Below are positions 7,854 to 17,788 of a stretch of DNA of 64,000 nucleotides, one piece after another; position 1 is the first letter of the stretch, and each line of letters opens with the position of its first letter. The notes below the pieces were generated by a model. It had not been told where the DNA came from and did not search any database. It saw only the letters and a program-made list of their open reading frames with translations. Both the position numbers and the translations under genes were made by a program. Source of the stretch: Candidatus Bathycorpusculum acetigenes (lineage in GTDB: Archaea; Thermoproteota; Bathyarchaeia; Bathyarchaeales; Bathycorpusculaceae); NCBI GenBank assembly GCA_009781675.1, contig WQVG01000001.1, positions 84,277 to 148,276 of the forward strand, written 5' to 3'.

Positions 7854-8075
7854 AGTGTTTCTCCAATAGTATATTTGACACTGGGTTTTTAAACAATCGC
7901 TTAAGTTAAGAGTGCATATTTGATTAAGTGGATCTGCTTGGAAGTTAGGCAGGCTTGTTTTAGGTTGATTTGTGTGTGTTAGAAAGGCTAGGTGAGATAA
8001 TTATAGAAACAAAAACGGAAGACTTAACTCTATAACTGGATTTAAAGTTTTGAGAACAGAGGCGCTGAAGTATAT

Positions 8076-9368
8076 ATGAGAAAATACATAATTGAAGATG
8101 CAAATAGATGTTTACAATGCAAAAACCCTCTGTGTAGCAAGGGGTGTCCGATCAACACACCCATCAAAGAAGCAATTGCATTGCTTCTTGAAAGCAGATT
8201 GTTGGAAGCGGGTAAATTACTTTTTGAGAACAATCCCCTCTCTTTGGTATGTAGCTATGTGTGTCCTCAGGAGAACCAATGCGAGGGACACTGCGTAATG
8301 GGCAAAAGGGGTGCTCCTGTTTTTATAAGCGCAATTGAGCAATACATATCGGACTATTATCTTTACAATTACAAACCCAAGCGTTCCCTTCGAAACCGTG
8401 GGAAAGTAGCAATCCTTGGGTCGGGCCCAGCTGGGATGACCATCGCATTTTTGCTTGCAAAAAAGAATTATGATGTAACGATTTTTGAAAGGCATGACCA
8501 AGTTGGCGGAATTTTGCGTTACGGTATACCAGAATTCCGTCTGCCAAAAAGAATCGTAGACCAATTGATGGAAACTTTGATCGACAGCGGCATAAAAATC
8601 CGACCCAACACTACTATCGGATCAAACCTAACAGTAGATGATCTATTTCGTGATGGCTTTCTCGCCATCTTTATGGGCACAGGGGTATGGCAGCCACGCA
8701 AGCTAAATATTAAGGGTGAAAGTTTGGGGCATGTCCATTTCGCTATTGAGTACCTAAAAAACCCCTCTGTTTATCGTTTGGGAAAATCACTTATCATCGT
8801 TGGCGCGGGTAACGTAGCAATGGACGTTGCACGCACCGCATTTAGGCGTGGCTGCGAAGAAGTACTGATCGCTTATCATAAGGATGAATCTGGCTTAACA
8901 GCATGTGCGCATGAGCTTCAGTATGCTAAAATTGATGGTGCACGGCTTGAATTAAAAAAGTTACCCGTAGAGATTGTGGATGAAGGTGTGATATTTGCCG
9001 ATTCTGAGGTATATACCGATGAAAATGGGCACACGCAGGCGAGGGCAATCCCTGGCACACAAAAGCTCTACCCAGCCGATTCGGTTATTGTTGCGGTAAG
9101 CCAGGGCCCCCGTACGGTTGTTGTTTCATCTACCACAGGAATTAACCTAGGCGAGAACGGGTTGGTAGTAGTTGACACCTTAGGTCATACGAGTCGCGAG
9201 GGCGTTTTCGCCGGCGGGGATGTTGTGACAGGGGCAAGGACGGTGGTTGAAGCGGTTGTTGCTTCTCGTAAAATTGCCGAAACCATCGATGAATATATTA
9301 TCAAAAAATCCGTCTCTAATGATGGAATGTTAAAAATTGTTGATCAAACTTATCAAAATTCCATTTAA
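8076..9368 (+). CDS. NAD(P)-dependent flavoprotein, glutamate synthase small-subunit family (GltD/NfnB-like)
   Basis: The 430-residue protein has an N-terminal double Fe-S cluster domain (CLQCKNPLCSKGCP at residues 13-26, then CSYVCPQENQCEGHC). An FAD-binding motif GSGPAGM (near residue 114) follows, then a second nucleotide-binding motif VGAGNVAMD (near 245) and the C-terminal FAD segment GVFAGGDVVTGARTVVEAV. This is the GltD/NfnB fold that passes electrons between NAD(P)H, FAD and Fe-S clusters. Neither the glutamate synthase large subunit nor NfnA is adjacent, so the partner is unknown. It could be a GltD-like subunit, an NfnB-like transhydrogenase subunit or a sulfide dehydrogenase subunit. 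Confidence 0.85.
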   Translation: MRKYIIEDANRCLQCKNPLCSKGCPINTPIKEAIALLLESRLLEAGKLLFENNPLSLVCSYVCPQENQCEGHCVMGKRGAPVFISAIEQYISDYYLYNYKPKRSLRNRGKVAILGSGPAGMTIAFLLAKKNYDVTIFERHDQVGGILRYGIPEFRLPKRIVDQLMETLIDSGIKIRPNTTIGSNLTVDDLFRDGFLAIFMGTGVWQPRKLNIKGESLGHVHFAIEYLKNPSVYRLGKSLIIVGAGNVAMDVARTAFRRGCEEVLIAYHKDESGLTACAHELQYAKIDGARLELKKLPVEIVDEGVIFADSEVYTDENGHTQARAIPGTQKLYPADSVIVAVSQGPRTVVVSSTTGINLGENGLVVVDTLGHTSREGVFAGGDVVTGARTVVEAVVASRKIAETIDEYIIKKSVSNDGMLKIVDQTYQNSI

Positions 9369-9792
9369 CGGCCATTTTTAGGCTATTTTTAGGTTGATGA
9401 CTGCATTTTATAACAGGAGCTCTACAAAATTACCCATAGCTCGACTGTTTGCCGCTTGATTTATGCGATTTTTAGAATTTAACCACAAAAATACGCGTTC
9501 TCAGATATTATTTGTGTTTTGAAGTCTAATTCTACGCACTTGTTGTTTGAGAAATTTGTGCAGATTAACTGCACCTTGGGGGGGGGTTATGATCAGTGAT
9601 TATGCTGTTCGCACTGCCAGCGTGTGACTAGTGTAAAAATCGAAGGCTACATAAATCGAATCTAAACTAGGGCGTTTATCTTGGAAAGGACGAGAGGTTC
9701 ACTTGTGCGCACTATTTTCCTGGACTTGGCAAATATATAAAAGCACTTTCCTTTCGTATTTTCCCTTTAAAAACAGGAGAGTAAACTTTGAA
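9369..9792. other. Intergenic region ahead of the beta-propeller gene
   Basis: About 420 bases without a convincing gene. It holds a small perfect hairpin (GTGCAG, loop ATTAA, CTGCAC at 9558-9574), followed closely by a run of nine G. Near the right end are the TATA element and Shine-Dalgarno for the downstream gene. A TTG at 9703 would extend that gene by 30 codons, but it lies upstream of the TATA element. Confidence 0.5.
9733..9743 (+). promoter_or_regulatory. TATA box for the beta-propeller surface protein
   Basis: TATATAAAAG at 9733-9743 is a strong archaeal TATA element. A transcript starting about 25 bases later would have a short leader containing GGAGAG at 9776-9781, 11 bases ahead of the TTG at 9793. 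This arrangement supports 9793 rather than 9703 as the translation start. Confidence 0.55.
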
Positions 9793-12528
9793 TTGGAGCT
9801 ATTAAAAATTAAATTAAAAAAATCCGCATCTGCAATGCTTTTGATGTTAACTATCTTTATTTCGTTATTCAGTGTTATGTGCGTTGCCAATGCACATACG
9901 CCGCCATACCTTGATGTTCCCACCCACTGCTATGCCGCAGTTTCATCCGAAACTATAGGCATAAGCCAAGAAGTGCTTTTTGTTTTCTGGCTCGACTGGG
10001 TTCCTCCCACCTCTACAGGCGCTATGGGTGACCGCTGGAACTTCTATCTTGATCTCACAACCCCCAATGGCAAAAACGAAACCTTAGGACCATACAAATC
10101 TGACTCCGTAGGCGGAAGCTACATTGCCTACACGCCAGACCAACTTGGTACCTATTCATTCGTGGCTAGATTTCCCGGTCAAAAACTCACAGGCATTCCA
10201 GGTGCAGAAAATAACATCAACGTCAATGACACTTATGCACCCAGCACAAGCGCGCCTGTCTACCTCTATGTACAGGAAGAACCAATCTATAGGTATAAGG
10301 AATCACCCCTTCCAGACAGTTACTGGACCCGCCCAATCTATGATACCAACCGCAACTGGGGCGCCTATGCAATGGGCCAATGGCTAGGCGGAGCATATTA
10401 TGAAAGCCTCAGAGAAAAGGGGATCAAAAACCAAGCTGGCCCTGAGAGTAGTCACATACTTTGGACACGATCATACACTACCGGTGGAGTCATGGGTGGT
10501 CCAACTGAAGATCAAGGGTACTACACAGGTATCGCATACGAAGGCTTCAGCAGTCCAATGTTGGTCTTAGACGGCAAAGCATACTACAGCATACGTTACC
10601 CTCCATGGTATGGTTGGTATTGTATTGACCTCTACACAGGCGAGACCATCTACTACGAAAACAACACCATAGGTAACACAGGTATGCCCGCTTTTGGTGA
10701 AGTGCTAAACTATAATTCACCCAACCAACATGGCGGCTTCTCCTACCTCTGGCGAACCAGCGGCGTAACCCTGCCTACAGGCACAACAACAAATACAGGT
10801 ACCCAAGTCTGGGAAATGCTCAACAGCTTCACAGGTGATTCCATATGCAAAATAGCCAACGTATCCACATCTGGCACGCAATTCATCGATAGTATGGGCG
10901 GCATATGCTACCTTAACTTTGCCAACCTAGGGACAGCTTCGTCACCAAACTACTACATGCAAATCTGGAACTCAACCGAAGCTGTCTGGTGGAGGCCCTC
11001 CTATGGTGTTGTGCCACCTAAGACTCTGCTCAACGGTACAACTAATCTGCCTGTAACCACAACAAGCAACGACTACTGGATGTGGAGACCCGGCGCAACA
11101 GCAGTTAGTATGTCCACAACTCAAGCTGGTGCAATCTATGATGGTCAAAACGGCTACTCTATGAACGTCTCTGTTACAAGCATCCTTGGTCCATCTAACT
11201 CTGTTCTTAACCAAACAGGTACCATCCAAGAACTTATTCCCGATCAACATGTAATCGTTGGGGCAGGCGGAAGAAACGACGAACGCGGCGTAGTCCCGGG
11301 TTTTCTGAGAGCCTACAGCCTAAAACAAGGTGAGTGGGGCAAAATTTTGTGGGACCTTTCCTTTACACCGCCCAAAGCAACGGATGCATACCTCAACAGC
11401 ACTTACAGCGGCGACAGCGGTGGGCCTGTTCTATCTAGGGTTTCATCTGAAGACGGCATCTTTACCTATCGCGAGAAAGTGAGTGGGGCCATCTTTGCCT
11501 ACAGCCTAACAACTGCAAAGCAAATTTGGGCTATCACTGAGGATATACAATGGTACTACTATGGTCTGAGTGCCTCAATTCACAACGGCCGTGTCTACAC
11601 CTACGGTCCAGGTACAGCGCTAACAGCATACAACGCCACAACCGGTGCTTTTCTCTGGAACTGGTCTGCCCCATCCATGGGTTACCTTGAATCCGCAACC
11701 ACTTATCCACCCCTCACCTTAGCTTTCTTTGTTGACGAGACAGGACGTGAAAAAGTATACTTCTACTCAACCGAAGGCACAGGACTAGTCTCACCCGTTA
11801 GACGTGACGGCTCAATTTTTTGCCTCGATACAAACAGCGGCGACCTACTCTGGCGACTAACTTGCTGGCCAGCATATGGCAACCAGCGCCTAGGCTTGCC
11901 TGTTATTTCTGACAGTCGCATCTTAGTTCTAGATGTGCACGACAACCAAATTTATTGCATAGGCAAAGGCCTAAGCGCAACCACTGTCTCTGCACCCCAA
12001 ACAGTCCCTGCCCTTGGTAACAGCATCACTATCACCGGAACAGTCACAGACCAATCACCCTCCGGCAGGCATGACATCAACGGCAACCTAGATCTCGCTC
12101 TCAAAGGTACCCCCGCGATATCTGATCAAGACATGGATGCATGGATGGAATACATGTTCCACCAAAGGCCCAAACCAACAAACGCCAAAGGTGTCGAAGT
12201 ATTCTTAAACGCAATCGACCCCAATGGTAACTACATCACCATCGGTAACACAACAAGTGACTCATATGGCAACTACGGTCTCGCATTCACACCAGACATT
12301 CCAGGTACCTACCAGATAATCGCAATGTTCAAAGGTTCAGCTGCATATGGGCCCTCAGATGCAACCGCTTATCTCACAATAGGTGATGAAGCGCCCACTC
12401 AACCACCCACACAAATCCAGCAGACATCAATAGCTGATACATACTTTATCCCTGGGATCATTGCTGTAATCTTAACCGTCATTATAGTCGGCATAGCACT
12501 CGCATTGATGCTCAAAAAGCGGCCCTAA
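9793..12528 (+). CDS. Large surface protein with PQQ-like beta-propeller and C-terminal anchor
   Basis: From the TTG at 9793 the protein is 911 residues. A basic start (LKIKLKKSA) and hydrophobic core form a signal peptide ending near VANAH. The body has repeated blade-like units in which a Trp-rich strand is followed by a Gly turn (for example YYYGLSASIHNGRVYTYGPG, YSTEGTG, IFCLDTNSGDLLWRL). This pattern resembles PQQ/quinoprotein beta-propellers. An Ig-like domain follows (about residues 735-865), then a Pro/Thr/Gln linker and a transmembrane helix (about 880-906) ending LKKRP. It is probably a cell-surface structural or binding protein; no catalytic motif is seen. Aromatic richness and many NxS/T sites suit a glycosylated exterior. 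Confidence 0.75.
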   Translation: MELLKIKLKKSASAMLLMLTIFISLFSVMCVANAHTPPYLDVPTHCYAAVSSETIGISQEVLFVFWLDWVPPTSTGAMGDRWNFYLDLTTPNGKNETLGPYKSDSVGGSYIAYTPDQLGTYSFVARFPGQKLTGIPGAENNINVNDTYAPSTSAPVYLYVQEEPIYRYKESPLPDSYWTRPIYDTNRNWGAYAMGQWLGGAYYESLREKGIKNQAGPESSHILWTRSYTTGGVMGGPTEDQGYYTGIAYEGFSSPMLVLDGKAYYSIRYPPWYGWYCIDLYTGETIYYENNTIGNTGMPAFGEVLNYNSPNQHGGFSYLWRTSGVTLPTGTTTNTGTQVWEMLNSFTGDSICKIANVSTSGTQFIDSMGGICYLNFANLGTASSPNYYMQIWNSTEAVWWRPSYGVVPPKTLLNGTTNLPVTTTSNDYWMWRPGATAVSMSTTQAGAIYDGQNGYSMNVSVTSILGPSNSVLNQTGTIQELIPDQHVIVGAGGRNDERGVVPGFLRAYSLKQGEWGKILWDLSFTPPKATDAYLNSTYSGDSGGPVLSRVSSEDGIFTYREKVSGAIFAYSLTTAKQIWAITEDIQWYYYGLSASIHNGRVYTYGPGTALTAYNATTGAFLWNWSAPSMGYLESATTYPPLTLAFFVDETGREKVYFYSTEGTGLVSPVRRDGSIFCLDTNSGDLLWRLTCWPAYGNQRLGLPVISDSRILVLDVHDNQIYCIGKGLSATTVSAPQTVPALGNSITITGTVTDQSPSGRHDINGNLDLALKGTPAISDQDMDAWMEYMFHQRPKPTNAKGVEVFLNAIDPNGNYITIGNTTSDSYGNYGLAFTPDIPGTYQIIAMFKGSAAYGPSDATAYLTIGDEAPTQPPTQIQQTSIADTYFIPGIIAVILTVIIVGIALALMLKKRP

Positions 12529-12613
12529 AAAACTAACAAACATTCCCCTTCTTTTTTATACATATTAATAATTCCAGCCTTAGGCGGGAAAAGGTTAGAA
12601 ACATCCTTCGGAG

Positions 12614-13441
12614 TTACTTTTTGCAATACTGCGCTATGCACTGTTTAACATAATACCTTTGTACCACTCGTTTTATGTAGTACTGGGTTCTAAAGTTCAC
12701 TGAAGCCCACGCGCATTTTCTGCACAGAACGTCGCCGTCTATTTTGAGCCGGTTTGCACATACTTTTTGGTACTCAGGTGATCTGATAATTTCAAGCCAT
12801 GATTGAGACGCTAAATTGCCAATTATGTGTTTTAATCCAAAATCCATACAGCACAAGGTCACATCGCAGTTGGGAAGCATTACAAACTGAGGCGCCGAGA
12901 GCTTCTCACAAAAAAACCAGCCGCGCAAGTGTCTTCCTTTGGTGTCCGTACAGGAACCTGCTCGCTCGTTTGAAATAAAGTGCTCATTCATCACATAAAA
13001 GGTAGTGATGCGGAGCCGTCTCATAACGGCTGTTAGGGTGTCTTTGTATGTTTGTGTGAGTGGAATTTTTGCGTTTCCCAAATTATCGGGCAGATGCAGA
13101 GTCACCTCAGGGTCACAGCGCTTGAGTCGTTCTACATCTGTGTTTCTGAGTCCGACAAGTGTTGAAAATAAACTAATCCTATGGCCTTTTGAATGGGCAT
13201 ACTCCATCATGTCTATGCATTGGGGGTTCAAGAAGGGTTCGGCAAAACCCGAAAAATGGATGCCTACATACCTTGGCACACTGACCAGTGCTGACTTAAA
13301 GTCACTGAGGGTTAACATTTTGCAACCGTGATAATGTTTTTGAAAAATACGTTGTGGACAATAGCTACAGTCAATGGTGCAATTGCTCACAGTCGTTACT
13401 TCTAGCCAAGGCTGAAACAGAGATATCATCTCATCTGACAA
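12614..13441 (-). CDS. Radical SAM protein with SPASM-like C-terminal cysteines
   Basis: The 275-residue protein has the radical SAM cluster motif CTIDCSYC (CX3CX2C, near residues 21-28) and a barrel segment GIHFSGFAEPFLNP that includes the usual Gly/Glu SAM-contact region. C-terminal cysteines (NCDVTLCCMDFG, then CRKCAW) resemble a SPASM or twitch auxiliary cluster domain. The motif NCDVTLCCMDFG corresponds to the SPASM signature in which C-x-x-C binds the extra cluster. The substrate is unknown; no peptide precursor or pathway partner is adjacent. The C-terminal tail is basic and aromatic (YIKRVVQRYYVKQC). Confidence 0.8.
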   Translation of the reverse strand: MSDEMISLFQPWLEVTTVSNCTIDCSYCPQRIFQKHYHGCKMLTLSDFKSALVSVPRYVGIHFSGFAEPFLNPQCIDMMEYAHSKGHRISLFSTLVGLRNTDVERLKRCDPEVTLHLPDNLGNAKIPLTQTYKDTLTAVMRRLRITTFYVMNEHFISNERAGSCTDTKGRHLRGWFFCEKLSAPQFVMLPNCDVTLCCMDFGLKHIIGNLASQSWLEIIRSPEYQKVCANRLKIDGDVLCRKCAWASVNFRTQYYIKRVVQRYYVKQCIAQYCKK

Positions 13442-13526
13442 TGCTAATCCAAGTTTTTAGTTATTTGTCTTTCTTTACCTCTGTTGTAGAACAATAATTT
13501 AACCACTGTGAACCATCAAAAAATAT

Positions 13527-13655
13527 ATGCTAAACAATATCAAAAACATCTTTCCAACTACAGGTCATATGCTGGCGCTGACTTATGTCCTATGGGCAGT
13601 GGTGGGATGTGTTTTGGTTATCGCTTCAAAAAATCTATTGGCTCAAATTATATGA
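13527..13655 (+). CDS. Possible 42-residue single-span membrane protein
   Basis: An ATG at 13527 opens a 42-codon frame ending in TGA at 13653-13655. The peptide has a short polar start (MLNNIKNIFPTTGH) and one clear hydrophobic helix (LALTYVLWAVVGCVLVIAS) followed by KNLLAQII. An AT-rich stretch ahead could serve as a promoter, but no Shine-Dalgarno is obvious. A longer 74-codon frame (13508-13732) overlaps it and looks less protein-like. I do not recognise the family, and it could be chance. Confidence 0.3.
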   Translation: MLNNIKNIFPTTGHMLALTYVLWAVVGCVLVIASKNLLAQII

Positions 13656-13763
13656 TGAACGCGTACTCGCTTGATTTGTTTCTTTTTATTCGTGTTTTTT
13701 GTCACTCTTTAGGGAGAGTTGGCAAAACCTAAATATCAAAGAACCGTATATTTTGGCAGACAC

Positions 13764-13837
13764 GGGCCGGTAGTTCAGCTGGTATGAACGCTTGATTTGC
13801 AATCAAGAGGTCGGGGGTTCAAATCCCCCCCGGTCCA
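13764..13837 (+). tRNA. tRNA-Ala (TGC anticodon)
   Basis: The acceptor arms GGGCCGG (13764-13770) and CCGGTCC (13830-13836, one G-T pair) close a full cloverleaf. The D arm is GTTC/GAAC, the anticodon stem is CTTGA/TCAAG, and the anticodon loop TTTGCAA carries TGC. The T arm is GGGGG, TTCAAAT, CCCCC. The discriminator is A at 13837 and CCA is not encoded (CTT follows). There is no intron. It stands alone between the radical SAM gene and the histidine operon. Confidence 0.96.
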
Positions 13838-14361
13838 CTTTTCAATCTACCGACGGCTTCTTTATTCGTTTGGTCATTGAATAATTTGGTGATGGTCATG
13901 TGGTATGTTTATTGTTTGTGGATGATTGCTTGATAGGGATCTAATCGATATGTAGGCGGGATGGTTGCGCTATATCCGCTAACATGTTGTGATGCGTTAG
14001 TGCTGTGTTGTTTCCCAACTATGTTGGATCAAATTTTTGGATGTGAACTGAGTTTTTGGGGATGGTTATCCAAATTGGTAATAAATCGATTGTTTCCCTG
14101 CTGGTTTGAAATGAACACCACAAATAATCTTTCTGTGTTTATTTCAACAGTTATATATTAATACAATAGTTTATTAGGGAGACAACTGTTGTGGTGTCCT
14201 TTAGTGACGTATGATGAGGGATTGCGTTCATACAAGGCGATTGCCTTCATTGAAAGCGTAAAATCGATTTGTTATTGTAAATTAGACACAATCCCAAAAC
14301 AGGACGTTCTTGCAAAGCAAAAAACCCTTAGATATAACTCTAAATGTTTAGGTGAAAATTT
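13838..14361. other. Intergenic region between tRNA-Ala and hisG
   Basis: About 520 bases. Short frames exist on the plus strand, but none has a recognisable domain, good start signals or convincing composition. The right end must contain the promoter of the histidine operon. AGATATAACTC near 14330 is a weak TATA candidate, and TAGGTGAAAAT just ahead of the hisG ATG gives a GGTGA Shine-Dalgarno. Confidence 0.45.
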
Positions 14362-15363
14362 ATGGATAAACTAAAATTTGCCATCCCCAAAGGTTCCCTA
14401 GAAAAAGCAACCGCAGAATTCTTCTCTAAATCCGGATTCAAACTCGGCGGAACCGATCGCACATACCGCCCAACTATAAACGACCCCCAGATCGAGATGA
14501 AAGTACTACGACCCCAAGAAATCCCCGTGTTTGTCAGCGAAGGTTTGCAGGACATAGGTATCACAGGCGAGGACTGGGTAAAAGAAAACCGTGCCGATGT
14601 AGAGATCCTTCAAAATCTCGAGTACGGCAAAATCCGTCTAGTCATTGCAGTGCCAAAAAATGTTCCCGCAGGTACCACACTGGGTCAGTTCATGGAGTCT
14701 ATTTGGAGTCAAGATAAAAACTTCCGCGTCAGTACCGAATACCTAAACATCGCCTCCGAATACCTTAAAAGCACCCCCGAATACAAAGCCCGCTTCGGCG
14801 ATGTTGACCCTGTGTTGGTTACACCGTGGTGGCGAAAAGGCGATAACCCCAAGGCTAAAATCTTTCTCTCCTTTGGCGCCACAGAAGCTAAACCACCCGA
14901 AAATAGTGACTGTATCATGGACGTAACCGAAACCGGAACCACCATAGAAGCCAACGGTCTGCGCATAATCGACACAGTCCTTACATCCTCAGCTATTCTC
15001 ATCGCCAATAAAAAAGCGCTCCAAGACCCACAGAAACGCGAAAAAATCTACGATATCGTAGCCCTACTAAAAGGCGTCGTAGACGGCTCAAAACGTATAC
15101 ACATATTTGTCAACGTCAAAAAAGAAAACCTCCAAACACTGCTAACTGAACTGCCCGCCCTCAAAAATCCCACGATCTCCCCGCTAACAGACGAGGGATG
15201 GGTAGGAGTCAACACAGTCATCGAAAAGGACTGCTTCATAGGCATACTTCCCAAAATCCGTCGACTCGCCCAGGGCTTAGTGGTATTTGAGCCGCGACAG
15301 GTGTTAGCACTCGACGAAATCGCCCGGAGAACAGACTGCCAATGCAAAACCAACCAACCCTAA
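14362..15363 (+). CDS. hisG: ATP phosphoribosyltransferase, long form (HisG)
   Basis: The 333-residue protein starts KLKFAIPKGSLEKATAEFF, the PRPP-transferase N-terminus, and has GLQDIGITGEDWV and the PRPP-binding loop region DVTETGTTIEANGL (near residue 192). The C-terminal 75 residues (LPALKNPTISPL, GWVGVNTVI) are the ACT-like regulatory domain of the long HisG form. It catalyses the first and usually histidine-inhibited step of histidine synthesis, and as a long form should not need HisZ. An insertion around residues 115-165 makes it longer than the common ~290 residues. It overlaps hisD by 22 bases and heads the operon. Confidence 0.96.
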   Translation: MDKLKFAIPKGSLEKATAEFFSKSGFKLGGTDRTYRPTINDPQIEMKVLRPQEIPVFVSEGLQDIGITGEDWVKENRADVEILQNLEYGKIRLVIAVPKNVPAGTTLGQFMESIWSQDKNFRVSTEYLNIASEYLKSTPEYKARFGDVDPVLVTPWWRKGDNPKAKIFLSFGATEAKPPENSDCIMDVTETGTTIEANGLRIIDTVLTSSAILIANKKALQDPQKREKIYDIVALLKGVVDGSKRIHIFVNVKKENLQTLLTELPALKNPTISPLTDEGWVGVNTVIEKDCFIGILPKIRRLAQGLVVFEPRQVLALDEIARRTDCQCKTNQP

Positions 15364-16640
15364 AATTCTGGAACTCAAACCAACTGCCCCCAGATTGGTT
15401 CCGCCGACAGCAAACCAACCAAAACCAAGCGGAACTCGAAGCTGACATAAAAACTATCATAAACCGCGTTCGAATTGAAGGCGACCAGGCTCTTCTTGAC
15501 TTCACCCAAAAATTCGACAAAGCCATCCTCACACCCACCACCATCAAAATTAGCCCATCAGAAATCAAAGAAGCCTACCAACAAGTAACAAAAGAGCAAG
15601 TGGTTGCCATCGAATTCATGAAACAGCGCGTCAGCATCTTCCAACAACAACTGCTCACACAAACCAATGTTTGTGCCTTCAACGAGGGTATCATGGTTCA
15701 AACTATGTTGCAGCCCCTCGAAAGTGTCGGTTGCTATGTCCCCGGCGGCCAAGCCGCCTACCCAAGCACCGTTGTTATGACCGCACTGGTCGCCAAAATC
15801 GCCGGCGTCAAAAGAATCGTGATATGTTCCCCTTCCAATGCAGAGGGCAAAGTTAACCCACTAGTGCTTGTCGCCGCCGATATATGTGGAATAAGCGAAA
15901 TCTATCGGGTCGGAGGCGCCCAAGCCATCGCAGCGCTAGCCTACGGCACCCAAACCATAGTACCCGTACACAAAATCGTCGGACCCGGTAGCAAATATGT
16001 CACAGCCGCCAAAGTGATAGTCTCCCAAGATATTGCCATAGACATGCCCGCTGGACCCAGCGAAGTCCTCATCATAGCCGACCAATACGCAGACGCCCGT
16101 CTAATAGCCTACGACATGATCTCCCAAGCAGAACATGGCACCGATAGTGTCTCAGGCCTGATAACTCCCTCCCAAAAGCTGGCACAAGATGTACAGGCCT
16201 GGCTTACCAAACTAGTTGCCATGACACCGCGTGCCGAAAAAATCCTCGGATCCCTAACTAAATATGGGTTTATCATCGTCTGCACAAACATGGAAGAAGC
16301 CATCAACCTAACCAACCAATTTGCCGCCGAACACCTAGAAGTCATGACAAACGACGCCAAAAAACTCTCCCAACGCCTTACTGCAGGTTTAATTCTGGTC
16401 GGTCCTTATAGTTCTGTACCGTTAAGCGACTATGCCAGCGGAACCAATCACGTATTACCCACAAGCGGCTTTGCCCAGTCATTTTCCGGACTCTCAGCTA
16501 TGGACTTTATGCGCCGGGTCAGCATCGTAGAATGCTCAAAGGAAGGCTTAGAAAAAGTCCGTACACACGTTAAAGTTTTAACTGACACTGAAAACCTTCC
16601 CAATCACTCCAAAGCCATAGATGCGAGATTTCAGCCATGA
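15342..16640 (+). CDS. hisD: Histidinol dehydrogenase (HisD)
   Basis: The 432-residue protein matches the family in length and signatures: [44 protein letters not shown] and the zinc/catalytic region AEHGTDS. The C-terminal AAEHLEVM and [13 protein letters not shown] segments contribute catalytic His and Glu. It oxidises L-histidinol to L-histidine in two NAD-dependent steps. The start lies inside hisG and the last four bases (ATGA) overlap the hisC start. Confidence 0.97.
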   Translation: MQNQPTLKFWNSNQLPPDWFRRQQTNQNQAELEADIKTIINRVRIEGDQALLDFTQKFDKAILTPTTIKISPSEIKEAYQQVTKEQVVAIEFMKQRVSIFQQQLLTQTNVCAFNEGIMVQTMLQPLESVGCYVPGGQAAYPSTVVMTALVAKIAGVKRIVICSPSNAEGKVNPLVLVAADICGISEIYRVGGAQAIAALAYGTQTIVPVHKIVGPGSKYVTAAKVIVSQDIAIDMPAGPSEVLIIADQYADARLIAYDMISQAEHGTDSVSGLITPSQKLAQDVQAWLTKLVAMTPRAEKILGSLTKYGFIIVCTNMEEAINLTNQFAAEHLEVMTNDAKKLSQRLTAGLILVGPYSSVPLSDYASGTNHVLPTSGFAQSFSGLSAMDFMRRVSIVECSKEGLEKVRTHVKVLTDTENLPNHSKAIDARFQP

Positions 16641-17788
16641 ACACGTCCTACCAAGCCTGGTTCGACGAAAAATTGGCAAAGCTTCAAAACATTGATTGCT
16701 ACAACGCTGGTATCACACCCGAAGGATTAGCTAAACAGCTCGGGGTTGAACAGTCAGAAATTATTAAACTCAACTTTAACGAAAACCTCTTCATCGATCG
16801 CACCAAACAGACCGCTCTCATAAAGCAACTAAGTGAAGAAATCGATCTTCGGTTATACCCCGAAGACGAAGAAGTCAAACTACGCAAAAAACTAAGCCAC
16901 TACCTAAATGTCCCCCAAGACTTTTTAGTGGTAGGCAATGCAGGCGATGAATTAATAGACCGCATAGTAAGGCTCTTTATCGAACCACGCGATGTGGCAG
17001 TATCCTTTACACCTTCATTTGCTATCCCAAGACTCTGTGTCAAGCGACAAGGCGGCCAATACATAGAGATACCCCTAAGAGCCAACTTCCAGCTCGACAC
17101 AAACACCATGCTTAACACCTTTTCAGATAAAACACGCCTGCTCTATTTGTGCTCACCCAACAACCCTACTACAAACCAGCTAAACCCCCAAGACATCGAA
17201 AAACTAGTCCAAGCATTCCCCGGCATAGTGATCCTAGACGAAGCCTATGGTGAATTTGCTGATTATAGCTTTATTTCTCGTATACAAGAATTCCCCAACA
17301 TGATCATACTGCGCACATTCTCCAAAGCCTTTGGTCTAGCCATGTTACGGATAGGCTATGTCGTGGCCAACCCCGAATTAGCCGCGGTACTACGCGATAA
17401 AGTACCCCTACCCTACCCTGTAAGCGGCTTCTCTATTCGCATGGGTATAAAAATGCTCGAAAACATTGCTATAGCCCAAAATGCAGTCTCAGCACTTATA
17501 GCTGAGCGAGCAAACCTTATAGCACAACTCAACCAAATAGACGGCGTAGAAGCCTTTCCCTCACAGACCGACTTTGTGCTCATAAACACCAAAGCCCCCG
17601 CTGATCAAGTCTACACTAAACTGCTCAGACGGGGCATCATACTCAAAAAATGGGGCAAACTCCTACAGTATGAAAACTGCTTCCGCATAACCGTGGGTCT
17701 GCCCGAGATGAATGCTAAACTACTTGAGGCACTAAAACAAATTCAAGGTGACAAAAAATATGATGAGGACACAAGAGGTTTATCGTAA
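16637..17788 (+). CDS. hisC: Histidinol-phosphate aminotransferase (HisC)
   Basis: The 383-residue fold-type I PLP enzyme carries NENLF near residue 49, GNAGDELIDRIVRLF (cofactor phosphate region), LCSPNNPTTNQL, LDEAYGEF and the PLP-lysine segment RTFSKAFGLAMLRIGY. It transfers the amino group from glutamate to imidazole acetol phosphate. The CobD homologue at 29067-30182 is a related fold, but its different N-terminus and genome context separate the two. It starts within the hisD stop and runs about 30 bases into hisB. Confidence 0.95.
   Translation: MNTSYQAWFDEKLAKLQNIDCYNAGITPEGLAKQLGVEQSEIIKLNFNENLFIDRTKQTALIKQLSEEIDLRLYPEDEEVKLRKKLSHYLNVPQDFLVVGNAGDELIDRIVRLFIEPRDVAVSFTPSFAIPRLCVKRQGGQYIEIPLRANFQLDTNTMLNTFSDKTRLLYLCSPNNPTTNQLNPQDIEKLVQAFPGIVILDEAYGEFADYSFISRIQEFPNMIILRTFSKAFGLAMLRIGYVVANPELAAVLRDKVPLPYPVSGFSIRMGIKMLENIAIAQNAVSALIAERANLIAQLNQIDGVEAFPSQTDFVLINTKAPADQVYTKLLRRGIILKKWGKLLQYENCFRITVGLPEMNAKLLEALKQIQGDKKYDEDTRGLS

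Noticed and set aside
9703..9792. 30-codon N-terminal extension of the beta-propeller protein
   Set aside because: It begins upstream of a strong TATA box and would bury the signal peptide inside the protein.
13961..14161. 66-codon plus-strand frame ahead of hisG
   Set aside because: Cys/Trp-rich odd composition, no Shine-Dalgarno and no recognisable fold.
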